A stretch of 64,000 bases of DNA from assembly GCA_964614915.1 (NCBI GenBank), contig CAZTNC010000020.1, positions 1-64,000 on the forward strand, read 5' to 3'. This document shows positions 17,147-25,475 of this stretch, one piece after another (position 1 is the first letter of the stretch; every line of letters starts with the position of its first letter). The notes below the pieces were generated by a model. That model had not been told where the DNA came from. It did no database searches and worked only from the letters and a program-made list of their open reading frames with translations. This DNA is from WTFY01 sp964614915. GTDB lineage: Bacteria > Pseudomonadota > Gammaproteobacteria > UBA4575. The translations under genes were made by a program, and so were the position numbers.

Positions 17147-17683
17147 TTGAAATTTGCCGCCGCCATACTACTGCTGATTCTCGGGGCAGTCGCCGCAACA
17201 TCCTCATCATTCGTACTGGAAGCTACCAACAGCACTGAATTTTGCACCTCGTGCCACTCGATGCAGTGGGTCCAGAAGGAATGGATGGAGAGTGCTCATT
17301 ATTCAAATGTATCCGGTGTACGTGCCGGTTGCTCCGATTGTCATGTGCCCCACTCGCTCGGTCCGAAAATGTACGCCAAGCTGAGGGCCGCTAAAGATGT
17401 CTGGCATGAAATCCTTGGGACCATAGACAGCGAAGAAAAGTTTGAGGCGTACCGATGGACCATGGCGAATGCAGTCTGGGCTCGCATGGAGGCCACCGGT
17501 TCAAGGGAATGCGAGTCATGCCACACTATTGCGGCGATGGATCTCAAGGAACAAGACCGTTCGGCGCGGAAGAAACACAAAAATGCCGAGACTCGAGGCA
17601 AGACCTGCATCGACTGCCACAAGGGTGTCGCCCACAAAATGCCCAAAAAGCCCGACTCGGCGGAAGACGTTGCTCTGAATTAG
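17147..17683 (+). CDS. NapC/NirT-family tetrahaem c-type cytochrome
   Basis: 178 residues from a TTG start placed 7 nt after AGGGAGA. A single N-terminal membrane helix (about residues 2-24) anchors it. Four haem motifs follow: CTSCH (33-37), CSDCH (62-66), CESCH (122-126) and CIDCH (154-158), with the MQW and HVPH contexts typical of NapC/NrfH. Such proteins exchange electrons between the quinone pool and periplasmic partners. Being first in line with fccA and fccB, it may pass sulfide-derived electrons to quinone (inference). Confidence 0.93.
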   Translation: MKFAAAILLLILGAVAATSSSFVLEATNSTEFCTSCHSMQWVQKEWMESAHYSNVSGVRAGCSDCHVPHSLGPKMYAKLRAAKDVWHEILGTIDSEEKFEAYRWTMANAVWARMEATGSRECESCHTIAAMDLKEQDRSARKKHKNAETRGKTCIDCHKGVAHKMPKKPDSAEDVALN

Positions 17684-17821
17684 GCCAGATATAGGCCTAA
17701 AAGCAAGCCATTTACTGTGCTAATATGTGCGCAAAATAATGTCGATGCCAGTTAGACCGGATGCTCCTGAACTTCCGGCCTGGAGATTGATGATGTTGAT
17801 GCCTGGGATAGGAGGATAACC

Positions 17822-18487
17822 ATGTTGCATAAAGTCGCTCTCAAGGCGCTTCTTTTTTGTGTATTTGTGCTGATGCCTTTCAGTACGTCTCTAGCCGGAG
17901 AAACTGCAAGCCCGTCCATGCTCTCTGACACATGCCTGGGCTGCCATGGGCCCGGTGGTATCAGTGAAGGACCTGCAACCCCTACGATCTCAGGGATGTC
18001 GGAACTTTATATCATCGCTGCGATGCTGGCCTATAAGTATGACAATGATGAGGACAAGGTTGAGGCCATCATTGAGGCTGACCCGGATCTTGAGGATGTC
18101 GAGTTCTTTGCGCGAACCTCAACCGTCATGGATCGTATCGCAAAAGGATACACTGAGGCCGAGATCAAAGTCATCGCCAAGCATTTTGCAGGCCTGCCCT
18201 TCGTGGCTGCCGATCAGAATGTGGATGCAAAGCAAGCGAAAGCAGGCGCAGAGATTCACGAGCTTCACTGCGAGAAATGCCATGAGAATGGAGGCAGTTC
18301 TGCAGAGGATGATGCGGGTGTGCTCGCCGGACAATGGATTCCTTACCTTGAATACACCATGGCGGATTTTGAAAGTGGTGACCGGGCCATGCCGAAGAAA
18401 ATGAAAAAGCAGATGAAAGATGCGCATGCAGCCTTTGGTGACGGCTCAACCGCTGCCCTGATCCAGTTTTACGCCGGCAAGAAATAA
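17822..18487 (+). CDS. fccA: Dihaem cytochrome c, FccA-like subunit of flavocytochrome c sulfide dehydrogenase
   Basis: 221 residues. A strong ATAGGAGGATAACC ribosome site precedes the ATG, and a signal peptide ends near residue 25. Two class I domains carry CLGCH (38-42) and CEKCH (150-154), with Met-rich loops near the expected sixth ligands (MSEL, AMPKKM). It would accept electrons from the FAD subunit encoded 31 bp downstream and pass them to soluble or membrane cytochromes. A 138-bp gap separates it from the NapC-like gene. The haem count and neighbour support FccA over a generic cytochrome c4. Confidence 0.9.
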   Translation: MLHKVALKALLFCVFVLMPFSTSLAGETASPSMLSDTCLGCHGPGGISEGPATPTISGMSELYIIAAMLAYKYDNDEDKVEAIIEADPDLEDVEFFARTSTVMDRIAKGYTEAEIKVIAKHFAGLPFVAADQNVDAKQAKAGAEIHELHCEKCHENGGSSAEDDAGVLAGQWIPYLEYTMADFESGDRAMPKKMKKQMKDAHAAFGDGSTAALIQFYAGKK

Positions 18488-18518
18488 CACAGCGTTCACG
18501 ATTGCAGGAGAAATTAAC

Positions 18519-19802
18519 ATGTCAAAACTTACCAGAAGAAATTTTCTAAAGGCCGCTGGCAGTACTTTTGCATTGGGCTCTGCAGGCTTTGGTTTCCCTC
18601 ACATTGTTGGTGCCGCCAAAAAGAAGGTCGTCGTAGTCGGTGGTGGAGTTGGGGGTACGATTGCCGCCAAGTATATTGCGAAAGCTGACCCGTCCATTCA
18701 GGTGACCATTGTGGAGGCCAAGCCTTACCACCACACTTGCTTCATGAGTAACGAGGTGATCGGCGGGGATCGCGATATCTCCACAATCAAGTTCGGTTAC
18801 GACAAGCTTGCCTCGCATGGAATCAAAGTGGTTCAAGACAAGGCCGTGATGGTAGATCCGGTGGCTCACAAGGTGAAAACTGCGGATGGCACAACCTTGG
18901 GCTATGACCGGCTGATCATGTCGCCGGGGATTGCGCTCAAATGGGAGACCATCGAAGGCTATGACGAGGCCTCGGCCGAGATCATGCCCCATGCGTGGAT
19001 CGCCGGGCATCAGACTGCATTGTTGAGAAAGCAACTCGAGTCCATGGATGACGGCGGTGTCGTTGTGCTGGCGCCTCCCGGGAATCCGTTTCGCTGTCCG
19101 CCTGGCCCCTATGAGCGTGCGGCACAGATTGCGCACTACTTCAAACATCACAAACCGAAGTCCAAGATCCTGATCCTAGATGCCAAGGACAAGTTCTCAA
19201 AACAGGGCTTGTTTATGCAAGGCTACAAGAAAGTGTATGGGGACATGATCGAGTGGGTTCCCGGTGCCGATACAGGGGGCGGGGTGAAGGCCGTGGACAC
19301 CAAGGCCATGACGGTCAGCACCGACTTTGACGACTACAAGGCTTCGATCGCCAACATCATCCCTGCACAAAAGGCAGCACAAATCGCACACGATGCCGAT
19401 TTGACAGACGATTCAGGGTGGTGCCCAGTGGACCTCGCCACGTTTGAGTCCAAAAGGCACAAAGGCATACATGTCATCGGTGATGCCGGGATCATCAGCG
19501 GCATGCCCAAGTCTGGCTATGCGGCCAGCACCGAGGCCAAGGTATGCGCAACGGCGATTCTTCACCACCTGCATGATAAAGAGCAAGGGATTAATTCCTA
19601 TGCAAATGCCTGCTACAGCATCATCGCACCTGATTACGGCATTTCGGTGGTGAACATCTACAAACTGGCTGAAGATCGATCCAAGATCAATCAGGTTGCA
19701 GGTGGGGTGACGCCCTCTGATGCTACCCCGGAGGCACTCAGGCGGGAGGTGCACTATGCATACAGCTGGTTCAAGAACATGACGGCCGAGATGTTTGGCT
19801 AA
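18519..19802 (+). CDS. fccB: Flavocytochrome c sulfide dehydrogenase, FAD subunit
   Basis: 427 residues. A Tat signal (TRRNFLK, 5-11) is followed by the FAD-binding GGGVGG (41-46). Cys74 in HHTCFMSNE corresponds to the Cys that binds FAD covalently, and Cys193 (NPFRCPPGPYERA) and Cys365 (NACYSIIAPDYG) match the redox-active disulfide, with the same 119-residue spacing between the first two as in the Allochromatium enzyme. It oxidises sulfide to sulfane sulfur in the periplasm and hands electrons to FccA. A strong terminator follows. Confidence 0.97.
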   Translation: MSKLTRRNFLKAAGSTFALGSAGFGFPHIVGAAKKKVVVVGGGVGGTIAAKYIAKADPSIQVTIVEAKPYHHTCFMSNEVIGGDRDISTIKFGYDKLASHGIKVVQDKAVMVDPVAHKVKTADGTTLGYDRLIMSPGIALKWETIEGYDEASAEIMPHAWIAGHQTALLRKQLESMDDGGVVVLAPPGNPFRCPPGPYERAAQIAHYFKHHKPKSKILILDAKDKFSKQGLFMQGYKKVYGDMIEWVPGADTGGGVKAVDTKAMTVSTDFDDYKASIANIIPAQKAAQIAHDADLTDDSGWCPVDLATFESKRHKGIHVIGDAGIISGMPKSGYAASTEAKVCATAILHHLHDKEQGINSYANACYSIIAPDYGISVVNIYKLAEDRSKINQVAGGVTPSDATPEALRREVHYAYSWFKNMTAEMFG

Positions 19803-19820
19803 TCTCTCAAATCCTTCCAC

Positions 19821-19850
19821 AAAAAAAGGGGGCGATCAGCCCCCTTTTTT
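19821..19850. terminator. Bidirectional intrinsic terminator after fccB
   Basis: GGGGGC and GCCCCC pair around a GATCA loop, flanked by seven A residues on one side and six T residues on the other. It can stop both the fcc operon and the convergent haem-protein gene. Confidence 0.92.
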
Positions 19851-19868
19851 CATGCAGGATAAGCTGCT

Positions 19869-20381
19869 TCACTCAATCAGCGGCACTTTATACACCAGCG
19901 ATCCAATGGCGCCATCGACTCCCTTGAAGTTTGCATGGCACATCACGCATCTCTCCATCACGACAGGAACTGCTGTCGCCATGCGCAAATAGCGCTTGCC
20001 GTCGACCGTGGCCACTTCCTCGTGAGTGGCTTCTCCCGCAAGCAGCTTGTGCTTGACCTCTTCCTCAAAGGCATCCTGTGGATTGTTGACTGCCGGGTTG
20101 ATCAAGACATCAGTAAGCCCGATCAGGCGTACCTCATGGAAGCCGTTGTCTTTCATGACTTGAAAGAGTGCACCGGCTGCGCTCGCGGCAGAAAATACGG
20201 AAGGGTCGGTCACATATTTGTCGGTAATCAGGACAACGGCATTTTTGTAAAGAACGTCAAGCATTTGGACCTGGTGACGGGTACGCGTCACGGCCGGATC
20301 CTCAGCGATGGCATCATGCAGCAAAACTAGCGTCATACTGATCGAGATAAACAACGCAAAGAGGTAGTTGCGTTTTTTCAT
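19869..20381 (-). CDS. Exported single-haem protein with a Tll0287-like (DUF3365) fold
   Basis: 170 residues, starting at the ATG preceded by GAAGGAGGAGC. A signal peptide covers about residues 1-26. The helical middle part and the C-terminal sequence AVPVVMERCVMCHANF (CVMCH, 145-149) match the Tll0287-like haem-binding domain, which often serves as the sensor part of regulators or occurs alone, as here. It is divergent from the NsrR-like gene and convergent with fccB. A redox or NO/sulfide-sensing periplasmic role is possible but not shown. Confidence 0.75.
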   Translation of the reverse strand: MKKRNYLFALFISISMTLVLLHDAIAEDPAVTRTRHQVQMLDVLYKNAVVLITDKYVTDPSVFSAASAAGALFQVMKDNGFHEVRLIGLTDVLINPAVNNPQDAFEEEVKHKLLAGEATHEEVATVDGKRYLRMATAVPVVMERCVMCHANFKGVDGAIGSLVYKVPLIE

Positions 20382-20430
20382 TTTGCTCCTCCTTCTTTTA
20401 TCGGTCGATCTATCAATCACAGATGGATAA

Positions 20431-20447
20431 ATCATACTATATATGAT
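20431..20447. promoter_or_regulatory. Inverted repeat between the haem protein and Rrf2 genes
   Basis: ATCATACTATATATGAT has 6-bp arms (ATCATA/TATGAT) around 5 bp. It lies 50 bp upstream of the haem-protein ATG and 89 bp upstream of the Rrf2 ATG in a very AT-rich divergent region, a natural place for an operator of the neighbouring regulator. Confidence 0.45.
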
Positions 20448-20535
20448 CTATATTTTATAGATTTTTAGATTTACCGAAACGGCGGCAATTTTTGAAATAT
20501 AATTTGCATGTAGAACAATGCGGTAGGGTCCACTC

Positions 20536-20970
20536 ATGCGAGTTACGAAATTTACTGATTATGCACTGCGGGTTCTGATCTACCTGGCATGCAAGCCAAA
20601 CGGGGAGCTTACAACCATTTCCCAGCTTGCAGAAGCGTACTCAATCTCCGTGCACCATGTCCGTGTCGTAGTACACAAACTCGGGCAAGCCGGCTACATC
20701 AACAGCACCCCGGGCAAAGGCGGAGGGGTCGAGCTGGCACAAAAGCCTGATGAAATCCTGATCGGAGAGGTGATCCGCAGCACGGAAAAGGATTTCTTCA
20801 TCGTCGAATGCTTCAATCCCCAGGGAAACTGCACGATCGTCAAGGCATGCAGGCTCAAACACATCCTGGGGGATGCATTGAATGCGTTCATCGACACGCT
20901 GGACCAGTACACGCTTGCTGACATTACCGACAACCGGCACGAAATTGTCCAACAGATCAGGGTCGCCTAG
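20536..20970 (+). CDS. Rrf2-family (NsrR-like) transcriptional regulator
   Basis: 144 residues. The N-terminal winged helix begins MRVTKFTDYALRVLIYLA, and the effector region has three Cys, 92, 99 and 105, in ECFNPQGNC...ACRLK, spaced as in the [4Fe-4S] NO sensor NsrR. YTLADIT near the C-terminus is also NsrR-like. Such proteins repress genes and respond to NO or redox state through the cluster. Placed within the sulfur-oxidation island, it is a good candidate for local control of the haem protein and perhaps fcc/sox genes (inference). Confidence 0.88.
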   Translation: MRVTKFTDYALRVLIYLACKPNGELTTISQLAEAYSISVHHVRVVVHKLGQAGYINSTPGKGGGVELAQKPDEILIGEVIRSTEKDFFIVECFNPQGNCTIVKACRLKHILGDALNAFIDTLDQYTLADITDNRHEIVQQIRVA

Positions 20971-21074
20971 CCGCAGCACGACTTTTCGACAGGCCCGGCT
21001 GTAATGCCAGGCTGCTAATCCAGCACAGGTGTGGCCAACATGAGTAGTCGACCGATCAGCCGTGGGTCATCAGG

Positions 21075-21701
21075 TCAGATGAACAGGCAAATATCGGATT
21101 TCTGCGCTTCCGGCAAGAACGAGGCTGCTCCGACCCAGCCGGCCACTTCATCGATGAAGTCGTCTTTTTCGTGACCGAACAAATCCACCGTCATCTGGCA
21201 GGCAAACATCTTGACATCGGCCTCCAGGGAAAGGGTACGCAACTCCTGAATACTGGCCACTCCCCTCTCCTTTATGGTGTGCTTCATCATCAGGGTGGCG
21301 AATTTCTCAAAACCCGGGATATTCGTGCTGAGTGCGTTCGGTATGTTCCATTCCACGTTTTGGAACCAGTCCGGGCCAAACGGCATTTTCATTGGCATGG
21401 CCGGATTGCCCAGTGGAGAAACTTCCAGGTCAAGATCCTTTTTCAGCAGCCCGAGTGCATAGAAAGTAAAGAAGCACGAAACCTCCCATCCCATAGCTGC
21501 AGCGGTTGATGCAAGAATGAAAGGAGGATACGCCATATCCAGAGTCCCTTTTGTTGCGATCAATGACAACCGTGGTGTCCTGGATTCTTCGCGTTCCTGC
21601 AGCTTTTGCTCCAGTCTTTCATCAAACCAACGGTTCAAAGCTTCCTGGTCAAATGTCTCTGGGACAGTAGATTTGGATTCAGACGTGCTTTTCTGTGGCA
21701 T
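21075..21701 (-). CDS. DsrE2-like sulfurtransferase/sulfur-relay protein
   Basis: 208 residues. An N-terminal polar tail with a helical segment to about residue 40 precedes a DsrE-fold domain starting LSLIATKGTLDMAYPPFILAS. Cysteines lie in VSCFFTFYALG (Cys76) and FACQMTVDLFG (Cys168); both contexts are diagnostic of DsrE2, and the second holds the persulfide-carrying Cys. In sulfur oxidisers DsrE2 sits with TusA/rhodanese in cytoplasmic sulfur transfer or membrane-associated sulfur trafficking. Here it stands alone, with an AGGAGG ribosome site. No tusA or hdr genes are visible. Confidence 0.88.
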   Translation of the reverse strand: MPQKSTSESKSTVPETFDQEALNRWFDERLEQKLQEREESRTPRLSLIATKGTLDMAYPPFILASTAAAMGWEVSCFFTFYALGLLKKDLDLEVSPLGNPAMPMKMPFGPDWFQNVEWNIPNALSTNIPGFEKFATLMMKHTIKERGVASIQELRTLSLEADVKMFACQMTVDLFGHEKDDFIDEVAGWVGAASFLPEAQKSDICLFI

Positions 21702-21731
21702 TTCAACCTCCTGCAGTATGCTTACCTTTCC

Positions 21732-21745
21732 TGTTCAGCTGAACA
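21732..21745. promoter_or_regulatory. 14-bp perfect palindrome upstream of the DsrE2-like gene
   Basis: TGTTCAGCTGAACA lies 31 bp before the start codon, between likely -10 elements (AT-rich at 21757-21783, minus strand) and the ribosome site. Its position fits a repressor site. Confidence 0.45.
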
Positions 21746-21879
21746 AAACACGATAAAGTATAAGGCAAATTTTCAGAATTATATATGGCACACCACTTGG
21801 TAGGATACGCCTTCAACCGGCTGGGCGGTGGCCCGTTTAGATGCCGCAATATCAAAATGACAGTGTGGGCAGAAATAGG

Positions 21880-21955
21880 TGGCGTCCCCAGGGGGATTCG
21901 AACCCCCGTTGCCGCCGTGAAAGGGCGGTGTCCTAGGCCTCTAGACGATGGGGAC
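21880..21955 (-). tRNA. tRNA-Glu (TTC anticodon)
   Basis: The minus strand reads GTCCCCATCGTCTAGAGGCC at the 5' end and closes with GGGGAC-G-CCA; the anticodon loop is CCTTTCAC and the T-loop is GGTTCGAATCC. The CCA end is encoded (21880-21882). Confidence 0.97.
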
Positions 21956-22257
21956 GGCTGACAGATTAAACCCGAAATGAGTGATTCTTTGTACTAGAGG
22001 CGGCGCACGGTACGATAACCAAGCTTTAACTGTCAAGTACCGCAACCTGGCGCGGACCAGTGCAGCCCGGCAACAAGCTTCCAGTGACTCGCAAATCGCT
22101 TTTTTGGCTACAGACTGCTCCCGGCATGCATGGGTCTTTGGCAGGACGGGTGGGTTAAGCACTACCGAATCCTCATACAATTATATGATAATAGGAAGCT
22201 TGCAGTTTTACGGTCCGTTCAGTTGCCCCCAATTGCAGTCGGACAAAAGGAGTTCCT
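21956..22257. other. 302-bp intergenic region
   Basis: It holds the unseen promoter of tRNA-Glu on the left and that of the GCS2 operon on the right. TATGAT (22184-22189) is a possible -10 for the latter, and AAAGGAG (22246-22252) is its ribosome site. No gene or repeat is evident. Confidence 0.5.
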
Positions 22258-23670
22258 ATGGGCGATGAAATCTCCCACCGACATTTTGAAGCAGATGACT
22301 TCAGCCAGTTTCGGCAAAACCTGGATAACGAAACCGAACACCTTGCCACGCTGTTCAACAACAAGGGATTCAGCGGCCGGGGTGACATTCTGGGATTTGA
22401 ACTGGAAGCCTGCATCGTGGATTCGGATGGGCGGCCCGCATCCATCAACAAGGAACTCCTGACCGTTCTGGACAACCCGCTGGTCGTACCGGAGCTGGCC
22501 GAGTTCAATGTCGAGCTCAATGGAAGCCCGGTGTCCGTTACCGGCAAAGTCTTTTCCCGGCTTCACGACGAGCTGAAAACCACCTGGAACGCCTGTCACG
22601 AGGGGGCCAAGCTCTGCAATTCCCGCCTGGTCTCGGTTGGTATCCTGCCCACCCTCGAACCTGACCTGCTGAACTCCGGACACATGTCCGACATGGTCCG
22701 CTACCACGCGCTGAACGACAGAATCCTGGCATTGCGCGACGGTGCCCCGGTACATATTTCCATTCACGGGACCGACGAACTTCTCATGGATCACGATGAT
22801 GTCATGCTGGAAGCGGCCACGACGGCGTTCCAGGTTCACCTGCAGTGCAGGCCGGAAAACTTTGTCAGTGATTTCAATGCGGCCGTTGCGGCCTCTGCGC
22901 CGATCATTGCCCTGAGTGCAAACTCGCCTTTCCTGTTCGGCAAATCCCTGTGGTGTGAGACCCGCATCCCTTTATTCGAGCAGGCGATCGATGTCGGCAA
23001 GACCTACCCTCCCCGTGTCAGCTTCGGAAATGACTACGCGAATGGCTCCCTTTTTGAAGTCTTCCACGAAAACCAGAGCAAGCATCCGATTCTCCTGCCG
23101 TATGTTCAAAACGAGCCCAGGGAAAAATTTTCCCATTTGCGTTTTCAAAACGGCACGATCTGGCGCTGGAACCGTCCGCTTGTCGGCTTTGACTACGATG
23201 GGCAGCCCCATATACGCATTGAACACCGTGTCCTTCCTGCAGGGCCTTCAATTCAAGATTGCGTGGCTAACTGCGCAGCTTTTTATGGGTTCGTTCGCGG
23301 ACTGACGGACCTCGAGGTCCCGGTTAAGGAAAAAATCCCTTTTTCGACAGCACGGGATAACTTCTATGCGGCCGCAAAACATGGACTAGATGCCCATGTA
23401 GTCTGGACGGAGGGGGAAGTTCCCGTGCGAAAGCTCATTCTGGATACGCTTCTTCCCATGGCAAGGGAAACGCTGGAATCGATGGAAATTCCTGCAACCG
23501 AAACAAACGAATACCTGGACATCGTACAGGCACGGGTGGAAACCGGTCGAAACGGAGCCGACTGGCAGCGGACCTGGGTTGAAAAGCATGGCGCCGACTT
23601 CGGCGGCCTGGTACAGGCCTATATCGATCTGCAGGAAACCGATGAACCCGTGCACACCTGGCCCGTATGA
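22258..23670 (+). CDS. GCS2-family glutamate-cysteine ligase-like protein
   Basis: 470 residues, starting 5 nt after AAAGGAG. The blocks LGFELEACIVDSDGRP, ELAEFNVELNGSP, VHISIHGTDELLM, ALSANSPFLFGK and RIEHRVLPAGPS match the carboxylate-amine/glutamate-cysteine ligase 2 group (PF04107-like), in which glutamates ligate Mg-ATP. It probably ligates an amino group to glutamate or a similar acid; whether it makes gamma-glutamylcysteine cannot be told. Its stop overlaps the next gene's start (ATGATG), so translation is coupled with the AstE-like hydrolase. Confidence 0.82.
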   Translation: MGDEISHRHFEADDFSQFRQNLDNETEHLATLFNNKGFSGRGDILGFELEACIVDSDGRPASINKELLTVLDNPLVVPELAEFNVELNGSPVSVTGKVFSRLHDELKTTWNACHEGAKLCNSRLVSVGILPTLEPDLLNSGHMSDMVRYHALNDRILALRDGAPVHISIHGTDELLMDHDDVMLEAATTAFQVHLQCRPENFVSDFNAAVAASAPIIALSANSPFLFGKSLWCETRIPLFEQAIDVGKTYPPRVSFGNDYANGSLFEVFHENQSKHPILLPYVQNEPREKFSHLRFQNGTIWRWNRPLVGFDYDGQPHIRIEHRVLPAGPSIQDCVANCAAFYGFVRGLTDLEVPVKEKIPFSTARDNFYAAAKHGLDAHVVWTEGEVPVRKLILDTLLPMARETLESMEIPATETNEYLDIVQARVETGRNGADWQRTWVEKHGADFGGLVQAYIDLQETDEPVHTWPV

Positions 23671-24650
23671 TGCGCTTCGATCTTCGCCATGAACTCTTGC
23701 CTGATGTGCTCGACTGCACAGCTGCTCAACTGGCGGACGTTCTCAACGGCCCGACATTGTTCGATCTTGGCAAGCCCGATAAAGATCCCCTGTTCATCTC
23801 GGTGCTCCTTCACGGCAATGAAACATCGGGGTGGGAAGCTGTTCGCAAGCTGTTTTCGAGAAACCCGGAGCTTGCACGATCATCGTCAGTTCTTATTTTT
23901 GTAGGCAACGTACTCTCGGCGCAAAAAGGTGTTCGCAAACTGGATGGCCAGCCAGACTACAATCGCGTATGGAACGGAGGGGCTACGCCGGAACACAAAC
24001 TGGCTGAAGACGTAATTGCCTATGCAGGCTCGAAAAGGCCCTGGTGTGCAATCGACGTGCATAACAATTCCGGTCCGAACCCGCACTATTCTGTGATCAC
24101 GGACCTCTCACCTGCGACATGCTCACTTGCAAGCTCTTTCAGTTCTCTTGCGATCTTGGCCAAGCAGCCGCCCGGCACCCTCACCCAGGCCTTTTCCAAC
24201 TTTTGCACATCCATAGCCATCGAAGCTGGCATACCCACGGACCCCGACAGTTCGGAAAGGGCTAGCACACTGATGAAGCAACTCCTGAGCGAAGGAAAAC
24301 TGGTCGAGAGGTCCTCTGAGTCGCTGGAGATCTTTGACAACTTCGTTCGTGTAACGGTCGAACCAGGCGTCACGGACAAGGATCCCACCTTCCCGGAACT
24401 GAATCCCGAACTGGATAAATTCAACTTTAAGTGCCTGCCTGCAGGAAGTCTGGTGTGCAGTCTGAAGGATCATTCACATGGAATACGTGCCAACAATGTG
24501 GAACTGCAGGATGTTACGGATCATTATTTCGTCATCGAAGACTCTGAAGTACGATTGCGCAGGGACGTGATCATGTCGATGTACACGCGTGACCCGTTAA
24601 TCGCGATTCAGGATTGCATCTGTTACTTTTTAAAGTCAATCGAACCCTGA
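23667..24650 (+). CDS. Succinylglutamate desuccinylase/aspartoacylase-family zinc hydrolase
   Basis: 327 residues. LLHGNETSGWEA provides the HxxE zinc ligands, and CAIDVHNNSGPNPHYS supplies the third ligand His with the usual N-rich context of M14-like AstE/ASPA enzymes. The C-terminal ~90 residues form a beta domain. These enzymes cleave an acyl group or C-terminal residue from amide-linked amino acids. Coupling with a GCS2-type ligase suggests that they act on the same gamma-glutamyl-like compound (inference). Confidence 0.82.
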   Translation: MMRFDLRHELLPDVLDCTAAQLADVLNGPTLFDLGKPDKDPLFISVLLHGNETSGWEAVRKLFSRNPELARSSSVLIFVGNVLSAQKGVRKLDGQPDYNRVWNGGATPEHKLAEDVIAYAGSKRPWCAIDVHNNSGPNPHYSVITDLSPATCSLASSFSSLAILAKQPPGTLTQAFSNFCTSIAIEAGIPTDPDSSERASTLMKQLLSEGKLVERSSESLEIFDNFVRVTVEPGVTDKDPTFPELNPELDKFNFKCLPAGSLVCSLKDHSHGIRANNVELQDVTDHYFVIEDSEVRLRRDVIMSMYTRDPLIAIQDCICYFLKSIEP

Positions 24651-24659
24651 GCTTTTCGT

Positions 24660-25304
24660 GTGAATTCAGAACCCTACGGTGTCCTCAACGCACGTAGCTT
24701 TCCCCTCTATGCCAAGGAACTTGCGGCACGGTTTCCCGAACTGGATAACATACTTGCATCCTGCGGTATTCCAGAATTCTGGAGTCGGCAGGCCACTATC
24801 GAAACGCTGTTCCGCATCATTCTTGAACAGCAGGTCTCCTTGGCAGCCGCCCGGACACTTTTCAAGCGTGTGAGTCATTCAATAGGAGGCATGACTGCCC
24901 GCCGTGTCTATCAGGCCGGGCCTGATACCCTGAGATCACTGGGTATCAGCCGTCAAAAATCCCGTTACTGCCATGAACTCGCACGGGCCGTGATAGAACG
25001 TCGCCTGTCCATTGCTGGGCTGGCAAGGATGGATGATGAGGAAGCAATCGAGAAGCTTTGCCTGCAACCCGGCATAGGACCCTGGAGCGCATCGATCTAT
25101 CTGATATCTGCGCTCAAGCGAATTGATGCATGGGCACCTGGAGATCTGGCACTTCAACGCGGAATTGAAGATCTCTTTCCCGAGATGGACACGGATGAAT
25201 TGGTGCAAAGCGGTGCCCGCTGGCGGCCATGGCGTGCGGTGGCAGCCAGGCTGGTCTGGCACCATTACCTCTGTAATCTGGCTGCAAGGAAGGCATCAGC
25301 CTGA
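24660..25304 (+). CDS. HhH-GPD DNA glycosylase (3-methyladenine/AlkA-like)
   Basis: 214 residues from a GTG start 9 bp after the previous stop. The helix-hairpin-helix LCLQPGIGPWSASIYLI is followed by WAPGDLALQRG, containing the catalytic Asp. RIILEQQVSLAAARTLFKR is the usual N-terminal anchor of AlkA/Mag-type enzymes. No Fe-S cysteines follow, so it is not MutY/Nth. It would excise alkylated bases. It is the last gene of the operon, and its link to the preceding genes is probably only positional. Confidence 0.88.
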   Translation: MNSEPYGVLNARSFPLYAKELAARFPELDNILASCGIPEFWSRQATIETLFRIILEQQVSLAAARTLFKRVSHSIGGMTARRVYQAGPDTLRSLGISRQKSRYCHELARAVIERRLSIAGLARMDDEEAIEKLCLQPGIGPWSASIYLISALKRIDAWAPGDLALQRGIEDLFPEMDTDELVQSGARWRPWRAVAARLVWHHYLCNLAARKASA

Positions 25305-25380
25305 CGGTTGCTGGTTTTCTTTACAGAATAAACAGTGCCTCGATTGCAAGGCAGCGGGTCCTTCCTCGCAATGGAGATCC

Positions 25381-25456
<76 letters not shown>

Positions 25457-25475
25457 ATTGATCCAGAACGGAAAC

